In this document: piece by piece, positions 52,238-62,097 of the stretch
Numbering within the stretch: position 1 is the stretch's first letter
Layout: each line of letters opens with the position of its first letter
Assembly (NCBI GenBank): GCA_964019425.1
Contig: OZ025838.1
Location: forward strand, 62,001 to 126,000
Direction of reading: 5' to 3'
Source of the DNA: Flectonema sp. DT1601
Lineage: Eukaryota > Euglenozoa > Diplonemea > Diplonemida > Diplonemidae
DNA length: 64,000 nt
Made by a program: the position numbers and the translations under genes
The notes under the pieces: model-generated
Seen by the model: the letters and a program-made list of their open reading frames with translations, nothing else
The model's database searches: none
What the model was told of the DNA's origin: nothing

Positions 52238-55200
52238 TTATCCAAGAGAAGCGTCTCTCATGGGAGACTGCTCAAGGATGATTATGGAACCCGTTGAGTC
52301 AGACCTTTCGGAATATTGATCAATTATTAGGACGTCATTCGCGCTTTGTGTAGTAGTTGTCGGATTTGAAGGAAGAGGATTCGCGAAATGATTATTAAGA
52401 GGATTTTCATTAATCTCATTATTGAGAGTGGTTCCTGCAATCATCTCACTTCGAACTCGGTTTATGTTCGATTGTAATTCAAAATCTGGATCAACTTGAG
52501 CTGATGACTTCAGGTGATGAACATCACCATACTCTGGTTGAACAGATCGTATAATTGACGCAACTGGTGCTCCTGATGCTGCATAACGAGCTTCATTCTC
52601 TCTTGCTTCATTCCTCCGACGCTGTCGCCTCTTCCAATACCAAACTCCAACTGCCACAGCAGCAATCAACACAAAAACCAAAACTACTATAACTGCTATC
52701 CATGTTCCAGATAAACTACTGCTACCAGACTTGACTGAGTCTTGTGATTTATTTCCTGGTGAAGGTTCTGGTAGAGCAGATGAAACAGGGTACATATCAA
52801 GTAGTTGTAAGTCTGTTTTTAGTCTCTGATCACCGTTTTTACCAGCAGCCTGAATGAACTGTGTCGTTAACTCTGCTGATGTCTTTGAAGTGGTGTCGCC
52901 TGCGACTCGTTCTTGAAAACTGAAATCAACAACAGTAGATCCTGGGTTTGATCTCAGTAACAATACTCTCGATGATGGAATTTGCATGTAACCAGCAACA
53001 ACAGACCTGAATGTATCTGAGCTAAAGAATGAAAAATCAATATCCATGATCACTCTCAATACAGCAGGAGGAGCAGGTGTCACTACAATAACAAATGTAA
53101 ACGGTGCAGCCTGCAACCCTTCAGAATCAACTGCAAACACAGTACAAGAACTATTGCCTTCAACACCACTTCTTATTGAGAAAGATAACGTACCGTCAGA
53201 CCCTAATATAGGTTGTCTTATAAATAAAACAGGCTGACTGACCTGAACAGTAAAAGTAACTACGTGATCTTCATCAGAAGGACCTCCGGCAATTTCAGTT
53301 GCCCAAATCTGTGAGAATGAGGTTTCGGTTGTGTCTGTCAGAGGTTTTTCAACCATTATAACTGATGGGCCTGGTTTATATGTTGGAGGGTCATTAACCG
53401 GAGTTATCGTTAGTCTTACTATGACTGGTGTCGATGTATCATCTCCACCACCTCCATCGATAAGAACAACAGTGAGATCAACACTACTTGCTGTGACATC
53501 TGGGTATACTTCGAAACTGAAATCTCCAGTGACTGGATCAATATTTGGAGGCCTCGCAAATAACAATCCGAAGCTTTGCGATACGACAAACGTCAGCATC
53601 TGTGAAATTTCATCTTGCGGTCCCGGACGTACTTCCGTTGCCCAGTTTTGAATAAGAACAGGACCTTGATCTTCTCTCACTGATATTTCTAAGGCACCAG
53701 GTCTGAATGATGGTTTATCATTGACTGCAACAACTCTAATAGAAAATGCTCTCTCGTATCTATCGATGCCTCCATTGTCTCTGCCTCCAGAATCCTCAAG
53801 AATAATACGAAAGATGACCTCACCATTACTATTCGGTGACAGTGAGAATGATAGATCTCCTGAAACAGGTGATATTTTAGGTTGAGTTAGTAATACTTGT
53901 CTTTGAGCATCATTCGGAGGGATTACAGAAAATGTTAATTGCTGCATCAATTCAAAATCATCGAGTCCCCCAGTGTTGATTTGCGTCGCAAATCCCGGAA
54001 ACAAAACTGGTGAAGAAGCATCTTCAAATACCGTCACAGTCGGAGGAGATACAAAGAAGGGAGGATCATTTACCGGTTGTAAGAACACTTGAAATGTTCT
54101 AGTGTCTGATATTGATCTTCCCTGGTCAACATTGTCTCCGTTATCCGAAGCTGTGACGTCGAGTAGCAGTACACCTGCTAACTTATTAATTAGTGTGATA
54201 CATAACTCTCCAGTAATTCCATTGATTGTCGCCTGCACTGATTCTGATAAATAATTATTATCTATTTCACCTCCACCAGTCAGAGTTCTTACAGCTACAG
54301 TAAAGAAGACTAACTGACCTTGTTCTAAAGGCCCAGGTGTAATCATAGAAGCCCATGCTGGTTCACAATAAGTTTTTTGTGAACCTTCCAACACGTTCAG
54401 ATCAGGACCTATTGTGAATGTCGGAGGATCATTCACAGGTCGAATTTGAATTTTAAATTGAACGACTGGAGATCTGCTATTGTCACCTCCACCATCGTAT
54501 AATGATATTGACACTGTAGCAATCCCAAATTGATTCTCAGTTGGAATGAATGTCAGAACACCAGTACCAACATCTACAGCAGGTTGTTGACTAAATAATC
54601 CTGGATTGTCATTATTAACATCAAATGTAAGAGCTTGTTGAAGATCCTCTTGCAAATCAAGACCTCCAGCTCTAATAGTTGATGCCCAAGGTTGACTATA
54701 CAAACCAGAGTCTTCAGGTACTGAAATTAATTCAGCTCCTGAAGAGAATGTCGGTATGTCATTTATTGGTAGGATTGTTAACATGAAAACAAATAGAGAA
54801 GTGTCTACACAACCGTCTGCAGTGCCTCCGTCATCACGAAGCTCAACAGTAAGTTCTACAGTGCCGTGTTGATTACTTGCTGGTGTGAATGTTAAGTCAC
54901 CCGTCTCGGTAGAAACTCGTGGAAGTTCTGAAAAAAGATTCTTTCTCGTCTCAGGAGTTATAACCTTGGCTGAAATAAATGATTGCAAACGTTCATCGTC
55001 TGGACCTGTTGAGAGGCCACTCAGCCACGATGCGATAGTCTTCCTTCCAGAATCCTCTTCGACTTCGACTGAACGAGCTCCAAAGAATCGAGGAGCGTCA
55101 TTACACGGTCGTACAACTATGAAGAATAACTTACAGAAAACATTAACACCTAAAGGACATTGTGATGTCTGTCCAATTGGTGACACTCCTCCATCATCCT

Positions 55201-58200
55201 GAAGACAAGCTGTTACTTCTGCTCTTCCATTCATGTCGAGAGCGAGTTCGAATGTTAGATCTCCAGTTTTTGGATTTAAAAGAGGAAGTCTACTAAACAA
55301 GTTGTTATTATCAGTCACAGTTGAGAATACGAGAGCCTGATTTGTTTCAGTAGAGGGTGATATTGCTTGTCTAATGGAACTCGCCCACGCTGGGAATACT
55401 TGTGATCCGCTGTCTTCAAGAACCGTTATGTCACCTCCTGGTATGAAATATGGAGCGTCGTTTATCGGAGTTACGGCAATTGAAAATTGAGATCTCTCAG
55501 CGCAATTCTGATGTGGATTAACACCTTGACCGTCATCACACAAGTCTACAGTCACAGTTGTAATCCCAAACGAGTCTGGTGATGGAGTAAAAAATATATT
55601 ACAATCGACATCCACATAAGGTTGAACCAGAAATAATTCGGGTGAGTCACTTTCCAAAGTGAATCTCAACCTTTGGGTGAGTTCATTTCTCGGTCCAGAA
55701 ACAGCATCAGAACACCATTGTGTTCCAACATAAGGACCTGAATCTTCACAAATAATTATATCTGTACCAGGTCTGAATGAAGGAGCATCGTTAAGACAAT
55801 AAATTTGAATTTCACTCAGCGCTGGTGGAGCTGATAATCCTCTGGAGTCGGTTAGTGTTACTCGAATAGTTGCGACTCCACAAACGTCATCTCTTGTTCT
55901 AAAACACATATTACCATTATCAGATTGTATTGAAGGAGGTTCTAGGAAAAGGTCATTTGGATTATCGACAACTTCAACCGAATAAGAAATAGTTTGAATA
56001 TCACAAGCATCTTGCATTGTTGTGGCATCTTCGAATTGACCAGCTGTATCACTGTGAACCCATGGAGTACATACCAATCCACTGTCTTCGTTGACCAAAA
56101 CATCACCTGCGTTGGTGAATTCAGGTACATCATTAACTGCTGTAATGACTATTGATATTTTACATGTAGCCGTATTGTCTGATGTCTGTCCATCATCCAA
56201 CAGAATCATTACTTCTGTACTACCACAGCGATCAGCTGCTGGGACGAAGTATAAGTTTCCAGTAGAGGAATCAATCGTTGGTAATTCTTGAAACAGCTCA
56301 GGATTAGAAGCCGTTAACCTAAATACCAATGGCTGATCAAAATGTTCATTACTCGGTCCCGCAGTTATATTAGTCGCATGCGCTAAGACCAATTTCTGAC
56401 CTGAGTCTTCAGCTACAGTGATGGAAGAACCACATCGAAAACAAGGATTCCAATTTATGGGTGTAATTCTCAATTTAATCGCTTCAGTCCTAGCCTGATT
56501 GATTACATTTGAACAAACATCTTGAGCTTGAGGAGTTCCAAACGTTCCGATGATGACCATATCAATATCAACAGAGGTACTCACTCCAACTTTAGTTGTA
56601 AATGAAAGTAGTCCAGATGTTGAATCAATCGCTGGTTCGATTAGAAAGAAATCTCTGACAGCAGCGTTGGTCAGTTGAACTTCAAAATTTAAAACTTGTC
56701 CAGCCTGTTGCTGTACTGTAGTCACATCATAGACCATTCCTGCGAATAAATGTTGACATCCTTCAGGGATATTTCCAGGTTGTGAAAATAATAAAGGAAC
56801 CTGACACTGATCATCATACATCATGTTTGGTGTCGTACATTCAGGAACAGTTATTGTTGAGTATCGAACACTAAACTCTGGAGGATCATAAGTCGGTAAC
56901 ACTACCAGTGAGATATCTCTTCTTATTGAAGAAGCAGGTGGCTCACCATTATCAAAAGCAACGACTGATATGACTGCTTGTCCATTACCATTTGGTCGAG
57001 TTCTTAATGAGAGTCTTCCGGCAGGTGAAACAGATGGGAATCCTCCAGGTAGTTGAGAGAATAACTGTTCGTTATCAGTGGTTACGATGTAGTTAAGTCC
57101 TTGAACTGTTCTTTCATCAGGTCCGCCGCCGACTGAAGGATTCGAAATTAGATTCGTCACAACAAACTGACCGACGTTATCTACGTACTGATCTTCACAG
57201 ATAGTATACTCACATGATAAACCACATGAGAGATCAAAAGTGGGAATATCATTTCTACAATCAACTTTTACTTGTTGTCTAACTGAGAATGAATTCTCAC
57301 CCCTTCCTCTACACATCTCCAGAGATGTAGATCCCGAATCTATAGCTGTTATTGTTAACCAGGCTTGACCACATCTATTCGGTGAGAGTGTGAATTGTAA
57401 ACCCGCAGTACTCACAGTTCCTAATGCCACTGTAGGTTGACCATTTTCAGTAAATAATTCCGGGTTGTCATTTGTTACAACGAATTCAACAAAATCAGAA
57501 CCCTCAAAAGGACCTCTCGACAGCTGTGTTATAAAAGTATTAAAAGTCGTCACCGATGATGGAGAATCTTCAGTCACAATGAGCGGCTCATCAGTTCCAA
57601 GAGATTGAATTTGAAATGAGGGAGCATCTGCAACAGGTTCTACATTAATAACAAATTCACAAGTCGGACCAGAATTACTATTCGGAGCTACATTTGATCC
57701 AGAGTCTCGTAAAGTAACTCTGATTCCTGTTCTACCAAATGCGTGAGGCTTCAATTCAAATGTTAAAGTTCCGTACTGGTCTATTGCTGGTCCTTTTGCG
57801 AACAAACCTCCAGAGCTACTGGCATCTGTTGGTGGATCAACTTCAAGTAGAAATTGAATTGTTTGACCTTCAGCTGCTTCATTACTGGCACCAATATCAA
57901 TATTAGTTGCCCACATATTACCATCAGTGTAGATTGGTGGTGTTGGTGCCACAGGTAGATTAACTAAGTCTTCACAGATGTTGATATCAGGACCGCATGA
58001 GAAAGTTGGTGGATCATTAACGGGTTCTATATTAATTCTTAGAACACAACAATCAGTTAACTGAACACATGATGACGCACCAGAACTATCTCTAAGTCTG
58101 ACATACATTCTGACGACCGTATTAAATGTGTTTACGTCTTTCTTTGCTGTGAATGTCAGTTCACCAGAGACCGGATCTAAAGAAGGCTGAACTGCAAATA

Positions 58201-59242
58201 GTGATGATTGCGTTGGGTCTGCAAAAACCAAATCAAAAAACATATTTTGTTGTGTTTGATCACCAGATGATATTCCTTTCGCCCAATTTGGGAATTGAAA
58301 AGGTCCGTTATCCTCAAGTATATTCACATCACTCCCACATTGAAATGATGGACTTTGATTTGTGCATCGAACTGTTATTGTGAAGATCTGATTAGGAAAT
58401 GCCGTGTCAATACCACCATTGCTAACACCACCGTTATCTCTAAGAGCTACAGTGACAGTTGATTGTCCGCACTGTCCTGGAGCTGCCGTGTATAAAAGGT
58501 TTGCGACTGTTGGGTTATTATTATCCCACCTGACAGTTGGTTGTTGTGAGAATAAATTTTGATTAGAATTTGTTACTGTGAAAGTTAGTAGCTGATTCTG
58601 TTCATCATTCGAACCTTTTCTGATGTCATAAGCCCAGTTTTGAACAACAATAGCACCGTCACCTTCAGTAGAAGTGTGATCTCCAAGATTTGAGTATGAC
58701 GGAGCGTCATTAATACAAATTACTTCAATAAAGAATTCAACTTGAGTCGACACATGGCAATCAGTTGGTACACAACTCTGCGGACATGAAAAGACAGTTC
58801 CAGCAGCATTAGTGCCGGGTATACAATCAGGAGTTCCACTGTCTAGGAGTTCAACTATCACTGATGCAACTCCACATGCATCTGGTGCTGGTCGAAATGT
58901 TAGGAGCCCATCGTCAGCCATTCTTGGCCGTCCTGCTGCTCCATCAAAGAGAGTAACGTCTCTAAATATAAAACGAAACTCAACCGACTGAGTTCCAGAA
59001 TCAGTCGCACGCCCGTTTACAACTGGACCGTCACCATCAACTATATTCGTAGCCCATACTGCAGGACCGAAAACTCCCGAGTCTTCTATAACATATAAGT
59101 CAGCTCCTCTTACAAACATTGGATTGTGATTAGGCACAATCCCCCCTGGAGTATTCTGAGTGTGATCCAGTGATTTGATTCTGTGACGTTCTCCTTCAGC
59201 AGCCACTGACACACAGATCCATATTATAAAACAGATATTCAT
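52238..59242 (-). CDS. Giant adhesin-like type I membrane protein with ~17 tandem-95/cadherin-like repeats
   Basis: A 2334-codon intron-free frame. Residues 1-15 are a signal peptide (MNICFIIWICVSVAA). About 17 repeats of roughly 110-130 residues follow. Each opens with a strand like DITVLEDSG, continues WA..I..GP..E....LTF.V...N..LF..QP, then LTFTP...G.A.V.V.L.D.G, and ends in a PVNDPPTF-type linker, the hallmark of bacterial tandem-95 and cadherin-like surface repeats; Asp-rich linkers suggest calcium binding. Repeats 4-7 are the most degenerate. After the last repeat a globular juxtamembrane domain (~2030-2150, VIMDIDFSFFSSDTFRSVVA) resembles SEA-like domains. A membrane helix (~2182-2203) and a 131-residue tail starting KRRQRRRNEAR end the protein. 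Likely cell-surface adhesion. An acceptor-like TTTTTCACAAAACAG lies 42 bases before the ATG. Confidence 0.88.
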   Translation of the reverse strand: MNICFIIWICVSVAAEGERHRIKSLDHTQNTPGGIVPNHNPMFVRGADLYVIEDSGVFGPAVWATNIVDGDGPVVNGRATDSGTQSVEFRFIFRDVTLFDGAAGRPRMADDGLLTFRPAPDACGVASVIVELLDSGTPDCIPGTNAAGTVFSCPQSCVPTDCHVSTQVEFFIEVICINDAPSYSNLGDHTSTEGDGAIVVQNWAYDIRKGSNDEQNQLLTFTVTNSNQNLFSQQPTVRWDNNNPTVANLLYTAAPGQCGQSTVTVALRDNGGVSNGGIDTAFPNQIFTITVRCTNQSPSFQCGSDVNILEDNGPFQFPNWAKGISSGDQTQQNMFFDLVFADPTQSSLFAVQPSLDPVSGELTFTAKKDVNTFNTVVRMYVRLRDSSGASSCVQLTDCCVLRINIEPVNDPPTFSCGPDINICEDLVNLPVAPTPPIYTDGNMWATNIDIGASNEAAEGQTIQFLLEVDPPTDASSSGGLFAKGPAIDQYGTLTFELKPHAFGRTGIRVTLRDSGSNVAPNSNSGPTCEFVINVEPVADAPSFQIQSLGTDEPLIVTEDSPSSVTTFNTFITQLSRGPFEGSDFVEFVVTNDNPELFTENGQPTVALGTVSTAGLQFTLSPNRCGQAWLTITAIDSGSTSLEMCRGRGENSFSVRQQVKVDCRNDIPTFDLSCGLSCEYTICEDQYVDNVGQFVVTNLISNPSVGGGPDERTVQGLNYIVTTDNEQLFSQLPGGFPSVSPAGRLSLRTRPNGNGQAVISVVAFDNGEPPASSIRRDISLVVLPTYDPPEFSVRYSTITVPECTTPNMMYDDQCQVPLLFSQPGNIPEGCQHLFAGMVYDVTTVQQQAGQVLNFEVQLTNAAVRDFFLIEPAIDSTSGLLSFTTKVGVSTSVDIDMVIIGTFGTPQAQDVCSNVINQARTEAIKLRITPINWNPCFRCGSSITVAEDSGQKLVLAHATNITAGPSNEHFDQPLVFRLTASNPELFQELPTIDSSTGNLYFVPAADRCGSTEVMILLDDGQTSDNTATCKISIVITAVNDVPEFTNAGDVLVNEDSGLVCTPWVHSDTAGQFEDATTMQDACDIQTISYSVEVVDNPNDLFLEPPSIQSDNGNMCFRTRDDVCGVATIRVTLTDSRGLSAPPALSEIQIYCLNDAPSFRPGTDIIICEDSGPYVGTQWCSDAVSGPRNELTQRLRFTLESDSPELFLVQPYVDVDCNIFFTPSPDSFGITTVTVDLCDDGQGVNPHQNCAERSQFSIAVTPINDAPYFIPGGDITVLEDSGSQVFPAWASSIRQAISPSTETNQALVFSTVTDNNNLFSRLPLLNPKTGDLTFELALDMNGRAEVTACLQDDGGVSPIGQTSQCPLGVNVFCKLFFIVVRPCNDAPRFFGARSVEVEEDSGRKTIASWLSGLSTGPDDERLQSFISAKVITPETRKNLFSELPRVSTETGDLTFTPASNQHGTVELTVELRDDGGTADGCVDTSLFVFMLTILPINDIPTFSSGAELISVPEDSGLYSQPWASTIRAGGLDLQEDLQQALTFDVNNDNPGLFSQQPAVDVGTGVLTFIPTENQFGIATVSISLYDGGGDNSRSPVVQFKIQIRPVNDPPTFTIGPDLNVLEGSQKTYCEPAWASMITPGPLEQGQLVFFTVAVRTLTGGGEIDNNYLSESVQATINGITGELCITLINKLAGVLLLDVTASDNGDNVDQGRSISDTRTFQVFLQPVNDPPFFVSPPTVTVFEDASSPVLFPGFATQINTGGLDDFELMQQLTFSVIPPNDAQRQVLLTQPKISPVSGDLSFSLSPNSNGEVIFRIILEDSGGRDNGGIDRYERAFSIRVVAVNDKPSFRPGALEISVREDQGPVLIQNWATEVRPGPQDEISQMLTFVVSQSFGLLFARPPNIDPVTGDFSFEVYPDVTASSVDLTVVLIDGGGGDDTSTPVIVRLTITPVNDPPTYKPGPSVIMVEKPLTDTTETSFSQIWATEIAGGPSDEDHVVTFTVQVSQPVLFIRQPILGSDGTLSFSIRSGVEGNSSCTVFAVDSEGLQAAPFTFVIVVTPAPPAVLRVIMDIDFSFFSSDTFRSVVAGYMQIPSSRVLLLRSNPGSTVVDFSFQERVAGDTTSKTSAELTTQFIQAAGKNGDQRLKTDLQLLDMYPVSSALPEPSPGNKSQDSVKSGSSSLSGTWIAVIVVLVFVLIAAVAVGVWYWKRRQRRRNEARENEARYAASGAPVASIIRSVQPEYGDVHHLKSSAQVDPDFELQSNINRVRSEMIAGTTLNNEINENPLNNHFANPLPSNPTTTTQSANDVLIIDQYSERSDSTGSIIILEQSPMRDASLG

Positions 59243-60690
59243 TAGGAGAAAGAGAAGGGGGTTATCCCCCTTCCGCTCTTATCCTGTTTTGTGAAAAATA
59301 TATATTTAGGATGTAATCACAGAATAGAAATAATACTATTCTCTTTAATGTTCATTAGTTAAGTTTGTACTGTAGAATAATAAATTATAAAACAACGATA
59401 CTAAACCTGGCTGACATGGTATACATGTGAGGGGTGGTTACAGAAGGATGCGTAAAGCCATACGCGCCAACGGGTGAACTTGCCTTCCATCTTTGTATTT
59501 TTTTTTTTTTTTTTTTTCTTTTTCCTTTTTCCCTTCCTCAATATACGTTGGACCCATTACAAACAAAAGTATCCAATTACATGAGACGCACGATGAGCCA
59601 CAGTGAAAAAAAAACTCCAATAGGCATTAATCACAAAAAAAAGTGTGTTTTTTTATAACCAAGAAATAATGAAGCTAAATTACGACACCATCCGTATTCG
59701 TTCGTAATGGTACACGAATAAGGCCGCAAGACCTTGGGTGAGTGAGGGAAAACAGTATGAGAAAACTTCTTTGTTATCCCAGCTATTTTCCATTTTTTTT
59801 TTTTTTTTTTTTTTTTTCGTTCTTTCTTAAATTTTTTTTTTTTTGTTGTTGTTGTTGTTGACATATGAATCATTTTTTTAATACAAAAAAATTAAATTCA
59901 ACCTTCTTACCATTATTGGCTATTTCCTAAAAGTCTTCCGTTGTTGATAATTTTTTTTTTTTTTTTTTTTTTTTCCCCCTTCCTGCTTTGAAAAGTCACG
60001 AAGCCAAGAAGAGCGCTCGCGGTTAACAACCGACGTTGAATATACGTTACGGAAAGTTATTTCTCGCTTGTGAAAAAAGTGATTTGGAAGAAACAAAAAG
60101 AAAAGCCAATTGGTATTGGGTACGCAAATTTTGATATTGGAAGAAAGAAAGAAAAAACGGGGAAAAGAAAGGAAATTAAATGACCCGTCAGTTAAACAGG
60201 ATAATCACTCAGGTTTTAATTTTTCTATTGAGAAAAAAAAAAACATTGTCGTTCGTATAAAAAAAAGATCGCACGTTACCTTTATTTTTTTTTTTATTTT
60301 TATTTATTTTTTTTTTTCACACCACCCTCTTTAAGGCGAGCTATCACCGAAAAGGATATTCTTTTTTTTTTTTTTTTTTTTTTTTTTTTCACCGTTTTCT
60401 CGGAAAACGATAATCGTTCGTAGTTCTACAACTCACTGACAACCATTCGAATGACTTAATATCATGAGAATCGAGGAGGAAAGAATAAGATGTTGGATAA
60501 CTACCGTAAACGGAAACAACACCTTTAGTTTGTTTTTGTACATAAAAACTTTTAGCCTCAACAGATTTCCGTTTTAATGGCTGCCGCGATTCTCTCTTTT
60601 TTTTTCTTTTTTTTTTTTAATTCTTTTTATTGCAAACTTTCTTTCATGGGGATAAAAACAAAAAAATAAAAATATTTAGTCATTCCTCAC
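59243..60690. other. Gene-free, T-rich spacer
   Basis: 5' region of the adhesin-like gene and 3' region of the racemase-fold gene. It carries many T runs (for example near 59500, 59795-59817, 59950-59974 and 60362-60389) and a (GTT)n stretch near 59844-59860. No coding frame is convincing. Confidence 0.5.
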
Positions 60691-61755
60691 TTAGAAGTTT
60701 GGGTTGTCAACTCTCGCAGCGTGGAAGTAGTCGATCAGGGTGACGGCATCAAACACTGGGAGCTTGAATTTCTCACGAAGAGCATCAGCGTAGGCTGGTA
60801 GCTCAGTGCACTCCAGTAGGATGGCCTGGATTTGAGGGTCCTTCGCCAAGAAGGTCTCAACCTTCTTAAGAAGAGAAGGACGAACAACGGAAGCGTTTAC
60901 CTTCTCACCCTTTGCAACGGCATCAAACCCGTCAACACCTTCCTGGCATCCCATTATCACGAATCTGTCATGGACTTCCTTCTTCAAGTGACAAGATGAT
61001 AATAATCTGCTGAGAGTCTCTGGAGTGAGGGCTTCACTGTTAGCAGTGAGAACAAGAATCTTCTCACTTTCCTGGTACGCAGATGCAAGTGCACTGCATT
61101 GCATTAAACTAGAAAGGAAGACAGGAAGGTTAGTCATATCACCAACCAACTCCTGATAGGCCTGCATGAAACCACAGTCACCAGTAATCCCAACACATCC
61201 AGACCCCTCAAGGAGGAGTACACAGTTACGAAGGTTGGCCTTTACAACGTCGTTGTAGGTTCCCTCTTGTGCCATTTCGAAGGTTAGCTTTGGGCAGACA
61301 ACCTGTCTTGTTCTGAACTCAAAGGTGTCTGGATCATCAACATCTCCTGGGATTGGAGGGTAGTCGTAGTCGATTCTAATAATTCCCATCCTCTGAGTTC
61401 TTTGCTTGAATCTCTCGAGGTGCTTAGCCTTTGCGTATTTTAGAAGTTTAAGTTCTTCTCTCAACTTTGTAATTTGAGTCTCATTCGAGTAGGTTATCTC
61501 TTCCAAGGTTTTAGCAGCCTGGGCGCGTTCATCCATACACTGAAGTTTAGTGTTGACGTATTGAGTGGTTTGTTCAGGTGTCATCACTTCTGCAGGTTTG
61601 TCGGTTTGCTTCTTCAGCTTCTTTGGCGACATCGATTTCCTCTTTATAATCTTCTTAACAATCTTCTTAGGACTGGCCTTCTTCTCAACAATTGGTGAGG
61701 ATGTCACCGGTTTTGTTGACTTCTTCGGCACAACGCCTCTCTTGGCTAAGACCAT
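60691..61755 (-). CDS. Asp/Glu racemase-fold protein with basic coiled-coil N-terminus (354 aa)
   Basis: Residues 1-55 are Lys/Ser/Pro-rich (for example KKIVKKIIKRKS), and 60-120 form a probable coiled coil (ETQITKLREELKLLKYAKAK). Residues ~123-350 match the aspartate/glutamate/hydantoin racemase fold: MGIIRIDYDYPP opens the first strand, GITGDCGF carries one catalytic-type cysteine (Cys194) and LLECTELPAYADAL the second (Cys316). FDAVTLIDYFHAA closes the domain as in bacterial relatives. Both cysteines are kept, so activity on a small amino or hydroxy acid is possible, but the substrate cannot be told. The N-terminal extension is unusual for the family and may localise the enzyme. The frame is open to 61770 from a TTG; I choose the ATG at 61753-61755. 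An acceptor-like site lies 17 bases upstream. Confidence 0.82.
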   Translation of the reverse strand: MVLAKRGVVPKKSTKPVTSSPIVEKKASPKKIVKKIIKRKSMSPKKLKKQTDKPAEVMTPEQTTQYVNTKLQCMDERAQAAKTLEEITYSNETQITKLREELKLLKYAKAKHLERFKQRTQRMGIIRIDYDYPPIPGDVDDPDTFEFRTRQVVCPKLTFEMAQEGTYNDVVKANLRNCVLLLEGSGCVGITGDCGFMQAYQELVGDMTNLPVFLSSLMQCSALASAYQESEKILVLTANSEALTPETLSRLLSSCHLKKEVHDRFVIMGCQEGVDGFDAVAKGEKVNASVVRPSLLKKVETFLAKDPQIQAILLECTELPAYADALREKFKLPVFDAVTLIDYFHAARVDNPNF

Positions 61756-61771
61756 TGTTATGTGGGACAAT

Positions 61772-61836
61772 CTTTTGATGGAGTTGAGAAATTAAAATTT
61801 TTTTAAAAAAAAAGAACCGAAAAATATAAATCTCAC
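61772..61836 (-). other. Candidate 65-nt 5'-UTR intron
   Basis: On the minus strand, TTGTCAG is followed by GTGAGATT, and 65 bases later CATCAAAAG precedes ATTGTCCC and the ATG of the racemase-fold gene. The size is close to the 73- and 75-nt introns in the next gene. The acceptor is purine-rich, so this is tentative; trans-splicing at the same AG is the alternative. Confidence 0.4.
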
Positions 61837-62097
61837 CTGACAATGACCTCCTCTCCCTTCCCAACATCATTATAATGTACAACTAATTAAATAACATAAA
61901 TTACACAAAGAAATATAAAAATAGCAGAATCTATGTAGATCATTCCCGTTGATGTTGTTCTCCCGATCGGAGGACATGCCGAACTGTAGAATCTAATTTC
62001 TCAGTTAGTTTGAAATAACATGAACTCTATCACGAATGATATGAATACTGTTCGTGCTAGATCAATCCTTTATTATAATAATAACAAGGCAATAATC

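Noticed and set aside
61756-61770. Start of the racemase-fold protein at MSHIT
   Set aside because: The codon there is TTG, not ATG. The ATG at 61753-61755 is the first methionine codon after the acceptor-like site.
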